Notes: generated from the sequence alone by a model not told the origin. Positions 7,920 to 16,144 are shown, numbered from the stretch's first letter. The stretch: 53,369 bases of DNA from JBBRTJ01 sp038244535 (GCA_038244535.1 JBBRTJ010000007.1:1-53369), one strand, 5' to 3'. A program made the numbers and translations.

Positions 7920-8879
7920 TCAGGCCTCGCCTTCGACGAACGGTGAGCCGTCCTCGTTCACGTAGAACTGCCGGTACCAATGGCGGAATCGCGTGATGGG
8001 CCCGTCGGTGTCGGCCAGGGCGGGCACGGGCAGGTAGTGCTTGTGCTCCCAGATCGGGATGTCCTGGCCGACCTGCTTGTTCACCTCGGCGACGAACAGG
8101 GCGCCGAGCGCACCGGCCGCCTCGGGGAACGTGAAGTGGAAGCGCAGGCGCGTGGTCGCGAGGTCGATCGGGGTGGTCGTGGCGAGCAGGACCGCGTCGA
8201 CGATCCCGGCGAAGCGCGTGATCGAGAAGCCGGGGCCATGGGTCTCGACGTCGATGCGACCAAGCACGTTGGCCGTTCGGGTGACCATGCCCTGCGTCGA
8301 GCGCATGATGGCGCGGGGTCCGTCGGTGACGTAATCATCGATGATCGCCACCATCGACGTGCCGTGGACGTAGCGGAAGTGTGCGGGGTCGACACCGTTC
8401 TCGCCCATCTCCTGCGGGATGCTGGCAATGACGAACTCGCTGCGGGTCGGCACTGTCCAAGCCTCGTGACCGAGCTCAGGGACCTCGGGCAGCGCCCACT
8501 GCGGCGGAGCCCCAGCGGGGTGGTACCAGGCGAACACCAGACCGTGGCGCTCGACGCTGGGGTAGGTCCGCAGCCGGGCCTTGCGGTTGACCCGGTCGCT
8601 GTACGGGATCTCGGCGCACGTGCCGTCGCCGTCGAAGCGCCACCCGTGGAAGGGGCACCGGATGCACCCAGCGTCGACGCTTCCGCCGACGCCGAGGTGG
8701 GCACCGAGGTGCGGGCAGATGGCGTCGTGCACCCTCGCGGCGCCTTGGCCGTCTCGCCACGCCACGAGCTCACGCCCGAGGACGTCGGCCCGGGCGACCT
8801 GACCGTCGGCCACCTCGGCGGCGTCCACGACGTGGTACCAGCCGATGGGCATCGGGAACGGGAAGCGGGGCGACGCCAT
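7920..8879 (-). CDS. Rieske non-heme iron oxygenase (KshA-like)
   Basis: 319 residues. The N-terminal Rieske domain has CPHLGAHLG (Cys-x-His) and, about 17 residues on, CPFHGW (Cys-x2-His), which bind the [2Fe-2S] cluster. The catalytic domain has ENGVDPAHFRYVHG, with the Asp and two His expected for the mononuclear iron site. Its size and the motif CPFHGWRFDGDGTCAEIPY resemble 3-ketosteroid 9-alpha-hydroxylase oxygenase subunits, but the substrate is inference. A separate reductase would be needed and none is in the window. Start is the ATG at 8879, 8 nt after TACGGT; the longer frame lacks support and would overlap the divergent SnoaL gene. Confidence 0.9.
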   Translation of the reverse strand: MASPRFPFPMPIGWYHVVDAAEVADGQVARADVLGRELVAWRDGQGAARVHDAICPHLGAHLGVGGSVDAGCIRCPFHGWRFDGDGTCAEIPYSDRVNRKARLRTYPSVERHGLVFAWYHPAGAPPQWALPEVPELGHEAWTVPTRSEFVIASIPQEMGENGVDPAHFRYVHGTSMVAIIDDYVTDGPRAIMRSTQGMVTRTANVLGRIDVETHGPGFSITRFAGIVDAVLLATTTPIDLATTRLRFHFTFPEAAGALGALFVAEVNKQVGQDIPIWEHKHYLPVPALADTDGPITRFRHWYRQFYVNEDGSPFVEGEA

Positions 8880-8887
8880 CGAGGGGC

Positions 8888-8893
8888 ACCGTA
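8888..8893 (-). promoter_or_regulatory. Putative -10 element, Rieske/amidohydrolase operon
   Basis: TACGGT on the minus strand, ending 8 nt before the ATG at 8879. It lies back to back with TAGGGT of the divergent SnoaL gene, 19 bp apart. Confidence 0.4.
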
Positions 8894-8912
8894 ACGCCAC
8901 GGACCGTCGGCG

Positions 8913-8918
8913 TAGGGT
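8913..8918 (+). promoter_or_regulatory. Putative -10 element, SnoaL gene
   Basis: TAGGGT ending 8 nt before the ATG at 8927, with no Shine-Dalgarno sequence between; a leaderless-type start. Confidence 0.4.
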
Positions 8919-8926
8919 CGAACGCC

Positions 8927-9403
8927 ATGGCGATCGATGAGGCTGCATTGACCGAGTTGCTCGAGGCAAGGGCCATCGAGCAGCTCATGATCCGCTACGT
9001 CGATCGGATCGACGCCAACGACCCGCACGGCGCCGCCGCGTGCTTCGCTCCCGACGGCGTCGGGGTCTACTGGGGCGACTACCGGGGCCGGGCCGCGATC
9101 GCTGAGCGCCTCACCGGAATACTCGAGGGCTTCACCGCGACGAGCCACCACCTCACCAACGTGCTGCCGGTCATCACCGGTGATCGGGCGACCTGCCAGT
9201 CGTACGTGTACGCGTTCCACCGGCGTGCGGGTACCAACGACACGTTCCACTACTGGGGGCGGTGGGTGGACGAGCTCGTCAAGCTCGACGGCCAGTGGCT
9301 CTTCGCCCGTCGAGAGGTGGTCGGGGTGGGCAGCTACGCACCCGGTGACGTCGACGGATCGCGTGGCCACCCGGGTCATCCCGGGCGCCGGCCCGTCGAT
9401 TGA
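8927..9403 (+). CDS. SnoaL-like domain protein
   Basis: 158 residues with the alpha+beta cone pattern of the NTF2/SnoaL superfamily: LEARAIEQLMIRYVDRID, then AAACFAPDGVGVYWGDYRG, TSHHLTNVLPVI, TCQSYVYAFHR, and GRWVDELVKLDGQWLFARRE. Members include polyketide cyclases, ketosteroid isomerases and small dehydratases. The Tyr-Asp of IRYVDRID fits the usual position of active-site residues, though a role is not proven. It diverges from the Rieske operon across a 47-bp shared promoter region and may act in the same catabolic pathway. The last 20 residues (GSRGHPGHPGRRPVD) look like an unstructured tail. Confidence 0.8.
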   Translation: MAIDEAALTELLEARAIEQLMIRYVDRIDANDPHGAAACFAPDGVGVYWGDYRGRAAIAERLTGILEGFTATSHHLTNVLPVITGDRATCQSYVYAFHRRAGTNDTFHYWGRWVDELVKLDGQWLFARREVVGVGSYAPGDVDGSRGHPGHPGRRPVD

Positions 9404-9445
9404 ACCCGCACGTATGGCGAGCCGGCGGCGGTCCCTTCGGCGAAC

Positions 9446-9484
9446 TGGCGAGCCTGGGTGCGCCAACTGCACCAAGGCTCGCCA
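9446..9484. terminator. Bidirectional hairpin between convergent genes
   Basis: Inverted repeat: TGGCGAGCCT pairs with AGGCTCGCCA, then a G/A mismatch, then GGTGC pairs with GCACC around the loop GCCAACT. It sits between the SnoaL gene (+) and the pirin gene (-), where a shared terminator is expected. No U-tract is present, as is common in GC-rich actinobacteria. Confidence 0.7.
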
Positions 9485-9559
9485 CTTCTCGGCTCGTGGT
9501 GTTTCGGCCGTCCCTGAGGTCGGTGCCGGCGCCCGCCTCGGTCAGCGTCGCCTGCTCGG

Positions 9560-10510
9560 TCAGCTCGCGGGGATCGTGCCCATCCGGCCGGCCTGGAAGT
9601 CGTCCATGGCCTCCTGCAGCTCGGCCCTGGTGTTCATGACGAACGGGCCGTACTGGGCGACGGGTTCACGGATGGGCTCGCCCCCGAGCAGCAGCACCTC
9701 GAACGCCTCGCAGGGGCCGTCGGGCGAGCCGGCGCGCAGCACCAGGTGATCGCCGGCACCGAAGACGGCCAGGTTGCCGGTGCGGACCTGGGCGTGTTCG
9801 GTGCCGACCGAGCCGGTGCCGGCCAGGACGTAGGCGAGCGCGTTCTGGTGGGGGGCCCACGGGATCTCGACCTCGGCCCCCGGCGACACGGTGGCGTGCA
9901 CGTAGGTGATCGGCGTGTACGTGCTGCCCGGGCCGGCGAACCCGGACAGGTCCCCGGCGATGAGGCGCAGCACGGCGCCGCCGTCGGGTGAGCGCAGCAG
10001 CACGACGTCGTCGGCCGCAAGGTCTTGGTAGCGGGGCGACACCCACTTCTTGGCGGCGGGGAGGTTGACCCACAGCTGCACGCCGTGAAACAGGCCTCCG
10101 CTGGCCACGAGCGACTCCGGTGGCCGCTCGATGTGCAGGATCCCTGAACCCGCGGTCATCCACTGGGTGGCGCCGTTCTCGATGAGGCCTCCGCCACCGA
10201 TCGAGTCACGGTGCTGGAAGGTCCCCTCGATCATGTAGGTGACCGTCTCGAAGCCGCGGTGGGGGTGCCACGCGGTGCCCTTGGGCTCGCCCGGGGCGTA
10301 CTCGACCTCGCCCATCTGGTCCATGTGCACGAAGGGATCGAGGTGGGCCATGTCGACGCCGGCAAAGGCCCGGCGGACGGGGAAGCCCTCGCCCTCGAAG
10401 CCCGACGGGGCCTTGGTGACGCCCACGACGGGCCGGCTGGCGGAGGAGGCGGAGTCGACAGCGGGCAGGGCGGGAAGGGTGAGCGGATCGGCGACGGTGA
10501 CGGCGGGCAT
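9560..10510 (-). CDS. Pirin family protein
   Basis: 316-residue bicupin. The N-terminal pirin signature is present: RRAFAGVDMAHLDPFVHMD, then GTAWHPHRGFETVTYMIEG with the metal-binding His residues, FQHRDSIGGGG, GATQWMTAGSGILHIE, and LFHGVQLWVNLPAAKKW. The C-terminal half has ALAYVLAGTG and ends with GPFVMNTRAELQEAMDDFQ, the usual ending. Pirins are iron-binding proteins, and some oxidise quercetin or modulate other enzymes. AGGAGG lies 7 nt before the ATG, so this gene, unlike its neighbours, has a good ribosome site. Its promoter contains two inverted repeats that could bind a regulator. Confidence 0.93.
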   Translation of the reverse strand: MPAVTVADPLTLPALPAVDSASSASRPVVGVTKAPSGFEGEGFPVRRAFAGVDMAHLDPFVHMDQMGEVEYAPGEPKGTAWHPHRGFETVTYMIEGTFQHRDSIGGGGLIENGATQWMTAGSGILHIERPPESLVASGGLFHGVQLWVNLPAAKKWVSPRYQDLAADDVVLLRSPDGGAVLRLIAGDLSGFAGPGSTYTPITYVHATVSPGAEVEIPWAPHQNALAYVLAGTGSVGTEHAQVRTGNLAVFGAGDHLVLRAGSPDGPCEAFEVLLLGGEPIREPVAQYGPFVMNTRAELQEAMDDFQAGRMGTIPAS

Positions 10511-10524
10511 GTGGTGACCTCCTG

Positions 10525-10542
10525 GTTGGTGAGCCTACCAAC
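10525..10542. promoter_or_regulatory. Inverted repeat spanning the pirin -10
   Basis: GTTGGT and ACCAAC flank a 6-bp centre. Read on the minus strand, the -10-like hexamer TAGGCT (10532-10537) starts in one arm's last base and runs into the centre. A protein bound here would block the pirin promoter. Confidence 0.5.
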
Positions 10543-10546
10543 ATTG

Positions 10547-10558
10547 TTGCGGCCGCAA
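10547..10558. promoter_or_regulatory. Perfect 12-bp palindrome upstream of pirin
   Basis: TTGCGGCCGCAA, located where the pirin -35 region would be and between two divergent genes. It is a candidate second operator half. Confidence 0.4.
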
Positions 10559-10573
10559 GTATTTCCGGCTCGG

Positions 10574-11356
10574 TTGGCGTCGGGCGCCGGGGCCTCAGCA
10601 ACATGGGGGCTGGTCGATCTGGGGGATCCGGCGCGCTTCGTCTCACTTCGCGGCGCCCTGAACGTTCGTGACCTCGGCGGGTACCCGACTGCGGACGGAC
10701 GAGCCATCAAGTGGGGTCTGGTCTACCGCGGCGACGGCCCAGAGCGCATCGACGGCGACGATCGGGCCGAGATCGTGAGGCGGGGCATCGCCACCGTGAT
10801 CGACCTGCGAGCGGCGAGCGAGCGGGGGGCGTCGTGGAGCGTGGTCGACGGGGGCATCGTGCACGACCTGTCGTTGTTCGAGAACCTCCCTGACGTCAGC
10901 GAGCTCCCGGTGCTGCGCGGTCCGTCCGACATGGCTGCTCGCTACGTGTGGCGGGTCGAGACCACGGCACCGATCATGGTCACCGCGCTCGACATCATGG
11001 CGGCCGCATCGGATCGGCCCATGCTGTTCCACTGCTCCGGCGGCAAGGACCGCACCGGTACCTTGAGCGCGGCGTTGCTCGAGCTGCTCGGCGTGGGCGA
11101 CGACGTGATCGTGGCCGACTACGCGCTCAGTCACGAGCCCCATCAGCGGATCGTGGCGATGGTGCTGGGCGACCCCAAGCCCCAGGACGTCAAGTACGCG
11201 CACCTGCCCGACGTCGCCATCTCGGCCCATGCCGAGACGATGGAGTCGTTCCTCGCGCAGATCCGCGACAAGCACGGTTCGATCGCTGCGCCCCTCTGGG
11301 CGGCTGGGCTGAGCGAGGCAACCGTCGCCACGCTCCGGGGGGCACTGCTCGTCTGA
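10574..11356 (+). CDS. Protein tyrosine/serine phosphatase (DSP-like fold)
   Basis: The core begins VDLGDPARFVSLRGALNVRDLGGY and has the phosphatase P-loop HCSGGKDRTG, a Cys-x5-Arg motif that forms the phosphocysteine. Other family blocks are VYRGDGPERI and TVIDLRAASER. This resembles the actinobacterial tyrosine-protein phosphatase group related to the MptpB/Siw14 fold. The start is unsure. No ATG or GTG in frame lies close to the domain; TTG at 10574 is used here. An ATG at 10603 is one frame off, and losing one G from the run at 10605-10609 would give MGLVDLGDPARF in frame, a more natural N-terminus. The gene ends 15 bp before a convergent SDR gene. Confidence 0.8.
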   Translation: MASGAGASATWGLVDLGDPARFVSLRGALNVRDLGGYPTADGRAIKWGLVYRGDGPERIDGDDRAEIVRRGIATVIDLRAASERGASWSVVDGGIVHDLSLFENLPDVSELPVLRGPSDMAARYVWRVETTAPIMVTALDIMAAASDRPMLFHCSGGKDRTGTLSAALLELLGVGDDVIVADYALSHEPHQRIVAMVLGDPKPQDVKYAHLPDVAISAHAETMESFLAQIRDKHGSIAAPLWAAGLSEATVATLRGALLV

Positions 11357-11371
11357 GGCGCGCTGGCTCGT

Positions 11372-12313
11372 TCAGGCAAGGCCGACGAGGCGCTCGGAGA
11401 GCGTCCAGAGCGCGGCCGCTCGGTCGGGGTCCTGCGCGTAGCCCCGCACGCCGACGCGAGCCGTCGGGTGGTCGGTGGGCTCGGCCACGCCGCAGTCCTC
11501 GAAGTAGCGGCCGCCATCGGCTTCGAGCCCGGGCGCGGTGGCCACCAGGCACGAGGTGGCCGCGCCCTGGGGGATGTTCTTGAAGCGGAACCCGCTGTCG
11601 GGATCCATCTGCGCCATGAGCGTGGCGATCGCCTCGGGGGTGAGGTGGCGACCGAGCTCGGTCTGGATGCCGCCCGGGTGCACCGAGAACGCCCGCACGC
11701 CGTTGGCGGCCTCGCGGCGGTCGAGCTCGAGCGCGAACAGGGCGTTGGCGGTCTTCGAGCGGCCGTAGGCGGTCCACGGCTCATAGGTCGTGTGCTCGAA
11801 GTTCCAGTCGTCGAGGCTGACGTCGGAGATGCGGTGACCCGACGATGTGAGCGCCACAACCCGGCTGGGCGCACCGGCTCGCAGTGCCGGGAGGAGCAGC
11901 ACGGTCAGCAGGAAGTGGCCGAGGTGGTTCGTGCCGAACTGGAGCTCGAAGCCGTCCTGGGTGGCGATCTGGGGGCAGGCCATGACACCGGCGTTGTTGA
12001 TGAGCACGTCGATGTGGTCGTGGGTGGCGAGGAACGCGGCAGCGAAGGCCCTGATGCTGGCGAGCGAGTCGAGCTCGATCTCGGCGAGTTCGAGATCGGC
12101 GCCGGGCACCGTGGCCAGGATGCGGTCACGAGCGGCCGTCGCCTTGGGCAGGTCGCGCACGGCCATGGTCACGGAGGCGCCGTGGGCGGCAAGGGCTCGG
12201 GTGGTCTCCTCGCCGAGACCGGTGGACGCGCCGGTCACCACGATGCGCTTGCCGGTGAGGTCCACCCCCTCGAGCACGTCGTCGGTGGTCGAGTCGAAGC
12301 TGAAGGTCCCCAT
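11372..12313 (-). CDS. Short-chain dehydrogenase/reductase (retinol-dehydrogenase-like)
   Basis: 313 residues. The NAD(P)-binding glycine motif is TGASTGLG near residue 28. NNAGV, then SSGH as the catalytic Ser region, and YGRSK as the catalytic Tyr-x3-Lys follow in order. HPGGIQTELGRHL is typical of the RDH/WWOX-like branch of SDRs. These oxidise or reduce hydroxyl and keto groups with nicotinamide cofactor; the substrate is unknown. The gene is separated by 29 bp from the PPOX-fold gene upstream on the same strand, so both may be on one transcript. Confidence 0.88.
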   Translation of the reverse strand: MGTFSFDSTTDDVLEGVDLTGKRIVVTGASTGLGEETTRALAAHGASVTMAVRDLPKATAARDRILATVPGADLELAEIELDSLASIRAFAAAFLATHDHIDVLINNAGVMACPQIATQDGFELQFGTNHLGHFLLTVLLLPALRAGAPSRVVALTSSGHRISDVSLDDWNFEHTTYEPWTAYGRSKTANALFALELDRREAANGVRAFSVHPGGIQTELGRHLTPEAIATLMAQMDPDSGFRFKNIPQGAATSCLVATAPGLEADGGRYFEDCGVAEPTDHPTARVGVRGYAQDPDRAAALWTLSERLVGLA

Positions 12314-12342
12314 GGGCTCGATGCTCGCAGGTGCGAAGGCGG

Positions 12343-12759
12343 CTACGCCACGCCGTAGGCGCGGGTGGCCCGCAACGACGCCACGGTGCGGCGGTCGGCC
12401 ACCATGGCCCGGCGGTAGTCGTCCCAGTCGGGGTGCTCGCCGGCGATCGAGCGGTACAGGTCGACCAAGGCGTCAGCGGTGGCGTCGTGCGGGTCGGCGG
12501 CATCGGGCAGCAGCTCGGCATCGCCTTCGATCACGACGTAGCTCCAGAAGTCCTCAGCGGTGGCGTACAGCGAGACTCGTGGATCGCGCCGGGCGTTGAT
12601 GGCTTTGGCCCGATCGCCGGTCACCGAGATGCGCACGATCGCGTCGTCGCCGACCACGAAGGTGATGTTGGAGAGCTGCGGTCGGCCGTCGCGCTTCATC
12701 GTGACGAGGACGCCGTTGCGGCGAGGGCGGAGGTAGTCGAGTGCGGTGGTCAGCTCCAT
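12343..12759 (-). CDS. PPOX-class F420-dependent enzyme
   Basis: 138-residue split-barrel flavin/deazaflavin protein. Visible blocks are NGVLVTMKRDGRPQLSNITF, then VRISVTGDRAKAINARRDPR and YVVIEGDAELL, the arrangement of the Rv1155-type PPOX family that often binds F420. Members reduce small substrates or biliverdin. The neighbour upstream on the same strand is an F420-type luciferase-like monooxygenase fusion, which supports an F420 rather than FMN role. The start ATG at 12759 lies 6 nt after TACCCT with no Shine-Dalgarno sequence. Confidence 0.85.
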   Translation of the reverse strand: MELTTALDYLRPRRNGVLVTMKRDGRPQLSNITFVVGDDAIVRISVTGDRAKAINARRDPRVSLYATAEDFWSYVVIEGDAELLPDAADPHDATADALVDLYRSIAGEHPDWDDYRRAMVADRRTVASLRATRAYGVA

Positions 12760-12765
12760 GCGGCG

Positions 12766-12771
12766 AGGGTA
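12766..12771 (-). promoter_or_regulatory. Putative -10 element, PPOX gene
   Basis: TACCCT on the minus strand, ending 6 nt before the ATG at 12759. It fits the leaderless pattern. Confidence 0.4.
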
Positions 12772-12780
12772 CGACGAAGG

Positions 12781-14277
12781 TCACCGCGCCGCCGCAATGA
12801 CCGGAGCGAACCGTTCGATCGCCTCGGTGCCGAGATCGGGGAGGCTGACGATGGCGGTGCCGACCCCGGCCGCGGCGAGCGCGGCGAAGCGATCGTGCTG
12901 CTGACCGATGGTGCCGGCGTTGACCATTCGGGCGTAGCGCTCGGCGGCCAGGCCACGCGGGCGCTGACGTTCGAGCACGGACTCCAGCTCGGCTCGGTCG
13001 TGGGCGACGAGGGTGGTCGACAGCTGCGTGATCTCGATCTCGGCCGGATCACGTCCCACGGACCGACAGTGATCACGCAGGACGGCCACCTTGTGGGCCA
13101 CGGCGTCGCGCTCGCCAAAGAGGTTGCAGGCGTCGGCGTAGCGGGCGACGAGCTGAAGCGTGCGCCGCTCGCCTCCGCCGCCGACCAGGATCGGCACCTT
13201 GGCCTGCAGGGGCCGCGGGTAGCACAGTGCCTCGGCGATCTGCACGGTGCGTCCGGCAAACGCGGGCGTGCCCTTGCCCCACAGCAGTGGCAGTGCTTGC
13301 AGCGCGTCTTCGAGCACGGCGTAGCGGTGGGCCAAGGAGGGGAACGGGACCCCGACGGCGGTGGCCTCCTGCTCGAACCACCCGGTCCCGAGGCCGCACA
13401 TGGCCCGGCCTCCGCTGAGCACGTCGAGCGTCGCCACCTGCTTGGCCAGCAGGGCGATGGGCCGAAGCGTGACGCTGGTGACGAGGGTGCCGAGCCGGAT
13501 GCGCTTGGTGGTGGCGGCGAGGTGGGCGAGCGTCGTCCAGGCCTCGGGGAGGTCGCTCCACGCTGGGCCGACCTGGGGGATCTGGCGGAGGTGGTCCATC
13601 ACCCAGATGGACTCGAAGCCCACGGCCTCGGCGAGATGAGCGAGCTCACGAAGCCTGGGACCGAGGCCAGCGGCCCCGCCCTCGAACGTGAACGACGAGA
13701 TCTGCAGCCCGAAGCGAAGGCCGTGCGGTCGCCCCGGTGCGCCGGAGATGGTTGCCGACGCAACGATGGGGGCGACGGTCGGCGTGACCGGGTCGTCGTC
13801 GGTGGCGGCCGTGGTGATGACGATCACATCGTGGTAGCCCTCGGTTGGGAGCAGCGTGCGCACCTCGGCCAAGCGGCGGAGCTGCTGGTCGACCACTGCG
13901 GCGGGGACCGGGTGCAGCCGAACCCGGTTTCGGGCTCGGCAGGCTGCCGCTGGCGTGTCGATGACGATGGCGACGACCGGGACATCGTGGCGGGCCGCCA
14001 CGGACCGCCATCCGGCCCGGCGCCGGTCCTCCAGGCCGGTCGAGTCGATGACCGCCGTCAGGCCACGACCGAGGCGCTGCTCGACGATGGTGTCGAGGAG
14101 GGCCATGGCATCGGCCGACGCGCTCATGTCACGAGCGTCGCTGGCCACGACCTCGCGAAGCGCGTCACTCGACACGATCTGGTGGGCGGGGAAAGCGCCT
14201 CGGGCCCAGGTCGACTTGCCGGAGCCGGAGGCGCCGACCAGCAGCACCAGGCACGGTGACGGCAGCACCAGCTCCAT
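12781..14277 (-). CDS. P-loop kinase domain fused to F420-type luciferase-like monooxygenase
   Basis: 498 residues in two parts. Residues 1-165 form a P-loop kinase of the polynucleotide-kinase/zeta-like group: Walker A GASGSGKST, then SSDALREVV, TAVIDSTGLEDRRR and AIVIDTP. From about 180 comes a luciferase-like TIM barrel: LRFGLQISSF, FESIWVMDHL, TKRIRLGTLVTSVTLRPIAL, AKQVATLDVLSGGRAMCGLG, YPRPLQAKVPILVGGGGERR and PAEIEITQLS, as in F420-dependent LLM oxidoreductases. The junction is one continuous frame with no restart site. ATG 14277 is used; TTG 14289 would add four residues. A kinase and an F420 redox enzyme on one chain suggest phosphorylation-coupled substrate handling, but no substrate is evident. 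Confidence 0.85.
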   Translation of the reverse strand: MELVLPSPCLVLLVGASGSGKSTWARGAFPAHQIVSSDALREVVASDARDMSASADAMALLDTIVEQRLGRGLTAVIDSTGLEDRRRAGWRSVAARHDVPVVAIVIDTPAAACRARNRVRLHPVPAAVVDQQLRRLAEVRTLLPTEGYHDVIVITTAATDDDPVTPTVAPIVASATISGAPGRPHGLRFGLQISSFTFEGGAAGLGPRLRELAHLAEAVGFESIWVMDHLRQIPQVGPAWSDLPEAWTTLAHLAATTKRIRLGTLVTSVTLRPIALLAKQVATLDVLSGGRAMCGLGTGWFEQEATAVGVPFPSLAHRYAVLEDALQALPLLWGKGTPAFAGRTVQIAEALCYPRPLQAKVPILVGGGGERRTLQLVARYADACNLFGERDAVAHKVAVLRDHCRSVGRDPAEIEITQLSTTLVAHDRAELESVLERQRPRGLAAERYARMVNAGTIGQQHDRFAALAAAGVGTAIVSLPDLGTEAIERFAPVIAAAR

Positions 14278-14431
14278 CGCAGGAGTCAAGCATCCCGCAG
14301 CCCCACCCTCTCAGTCGCGTTGTGGTCGTACAGCAACCATGACGCGACGCAAACCGTCGCGGTGTGGCGGGGGTGGCCGCACCTGGGCCACCAACCCGCC
14401 CGGCCCGCGGCAGCGACCGCCGTGATGCCCG

Positions 14432-14437
14432 TAGGGT
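14432..14437 (+). promoter_or_regulatory. Putative -10 element, D-aminoacylase operon
   Basis: TAGGGT ending 6 nt before the ATG at 14444. The rest of 14290-14431 shows no gene. Confidence 0.4.
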
Positions 14438-14443
14438 GCCCCC

Positions 14444-16144
14444 ATGGGGATGCCGGATCTGGTGATCCGCGGGGGTCTGGTGGTCGACGGCTCGGGCGCG
14501 CCCGGGCGGACTGCCGACGTGGCCGTGGCCGATGGTGTCGTGGTCGAGGTCGGCCAGGTGAGCGAGCGGGGCCATCGCGAGATCGACGCCGATGGCGCGC
14601 TCGTGACGCCGGGCTTCGTCGACATCCACACCCACTACGACGGGCAGGCCACCTGGGACGACCAACTGCTGCCGTCGGCGTGGCACGGGGTCACGACCGT
14701 GGTCATGGGCAACTGCGGCGTTGGCTTCGCCCCGGTGCACACCCGCGATCGCGAGCGCCTCATCGAGCTGATGGAAGGCGTCGAGGACATCCCCGGCGCG
14801 GCCCTGCACGAGGGTCTCCCGTGGACCTGGACGTCGGTCGGCGACTTCCTCGACGTACTGGGAGCCCGCCAGTTCGACATCGATGTGGCCGCCCAAGTGC
14901 CCCATGGCGCGCTGCGGCTGCACGTGATGGGGGAGCGGGGCGCCAATCGTGAGCCGGCCAGCGCCGACGAGATCGCCACGATGGCGCGCCTGGCCCGCGC
15001 CGGCATCGAGGCCGGTGCGCTCGGGTTCACGACCAGCCGCACGCTCAACCACCGCACGTCCAAGGGCGAGCCGACGCCCACGCTCACGGCCAGCCGCGAC
15101 GAGCTGGTCGGCATCGCCGCCGAGATCGGCCACAGCGGCCAGGGCGTGCTCCAGGTCGTGTCGGACTTCCCCGACTTCGAGACCGAGACCGAGACGCTGC
15201 GCGAGATGGTCCGCGCCTCGGGTCGCCCGTTGTCGATCAGCCTCGCCGGCGCGCCGACGAGCGAGTTCGGCTTCCGCCGGATGCTGCGCTTCCTCGACGA
15301 GGCCCGCGCCGACGGCCTGGCCATCACCGCGCAGGTCGCCGCTCGGGGCATCGGGGTGCTGATGGGGTTCGAGGCCACCCTCAACCCCTTCCTGCGCACG
15401 ACGGCCTACCGCGCCATCGCCGACCTGCCGCTACCCGAACGCATCATCGAGCTGCGCCGGACCGAGGTCCGTGCCGCCGTGCTGGCCGAGGCCGGCGAGC
15501 TGCGCGCCGGGGGCGGCTACGGCCAGCTGTTCGAGCTCGGCAACCCGCCCGACTACGAGCCCGACCCTTCGACGTCGATCGCGGCTCGGGCTGCAGCCCT
15601 GGGCGTCGTCCCCGCCGAGCTCGCCTACGACCTGCTGCTCGGCGACGACGGACGAGCCCTGCTCTACGCCCCGATCCTCAACTACGCCGGCGGCAACCTC
15701 GATGCCGTGCGCGAGATGCTCGTCCACCCGTACGCGGTGCCGGGCCTGTCCGACGGCGGCGCCCACGTCGGCACCATCTGCGACGGCAGCTTCCCCACGA
15801 CGTTGCTGCAGCACTGGGTGCGCGATCGCACCCGGGGCGAGCGCATCCCCGTCGAGCAGGTCATCGCCGCCCAGTGCCGGCGCACCGCCCTCACCGTCGG
15901 CCTGGCTGACCGAGGGCTGCTGACACCTGGTCACCGGGGCGACGTCAACGTGATCGACCTCGAGCGGATCCGCCTGCACCCCCCGGTGCTGCACCACGAC
16001 CTGCCCGCCGGGGGCAAGCGGTTCCTGCAGCGGGCGGATGGCTACCGCCACACGTTCGTCGCCGGCGTCGAGGTCTATCGCGATGGTGAGTTCACCGGCG
16101 CCCACCCGGGGCGCCTCGTGCGGGGAGCAAAGGAGCCGGCGTGA
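14444..16144 (+). CDS. N-acyl-D-amino-acid deacylase family amidohydrolase
   Basis: 566 residues. The N-terminus has the small beta-domain DLVIRGGLVVDGSG, followed by TPGFVDIHTHYDGQATWD, whose HTH gives two metal ligands. VVMGNCGVGFAP carries the Cys typical of D-aminoacylases. Later come SDFPDFE, LSDGGAHVGTICDGS (catalytic Asp) and C-terminal GDVNVIDLERIRL. Known members hydrolyse N-acyl-D-amino acids or related amides; many actinobacterial copies lie in catabolic clusters with unknown substrate. A second ATG at 14450 is possible, but the -10 spacing favours 14444. The stop overlaps the next gene's GTG (GTGA), the start of a three-gene operon. Confidence 0.88.
   Translation: MGMPDLVIRGGLVVDGSGAPGRTADVAVADGVVVEVGQVSERGHREIDADGALVTPGFVDIHTHYDGQATWDDQLLPSAWHGVTTVVMGNCGVGFAPVHTRDRERLIELMEGVEDIPGAALHEGLPWTWTSVGDFLDVLGARQFDIDVAAQVPHGALRLHVMGERGANREPASADEIATMARLARAGIEAGALGFTTSRTLNHRTSKGEPTPTLTASRDELVGIAAEIGHSGQGVLQVVSDFPDFETETETLREMVRASGRPLSISLAGAPTSEFGFRRMLRFLDEARADGLAITAQVAARGIGVLMGFEATLNPFLRTTAYRAIADLPLPERIIELRRTEVRAAVLAEAGELRAGGGYGQLFELGNPPDYEPDPSTSIAARAAALGVVPAELAYDLLLGDDGRALLYAPILNYAGGNLDAVREMLVHPYAVPGLSDGGAHVGTICDGSFPTTLLQHWVRDRTRGERIPVEQVIAAQCRRTALTVGLADRGLLTPGHRGDVNVIDLERIRLHPPVLHHDLPAGGKRFLQRADGYRHTFVAGVEVYRDGEFTGAHPGRLVRGAKEPA

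Noticed and set aside
12331..14259. Long plus-strand frame (642 codons) opposite the kinase-LLM gene
   Set aside because: Antisense to a protein with clear motifs; composition is Gly/Arg/Asp/His-rich and without a recognisable fold, a normal shadow in GC-rich DNA.
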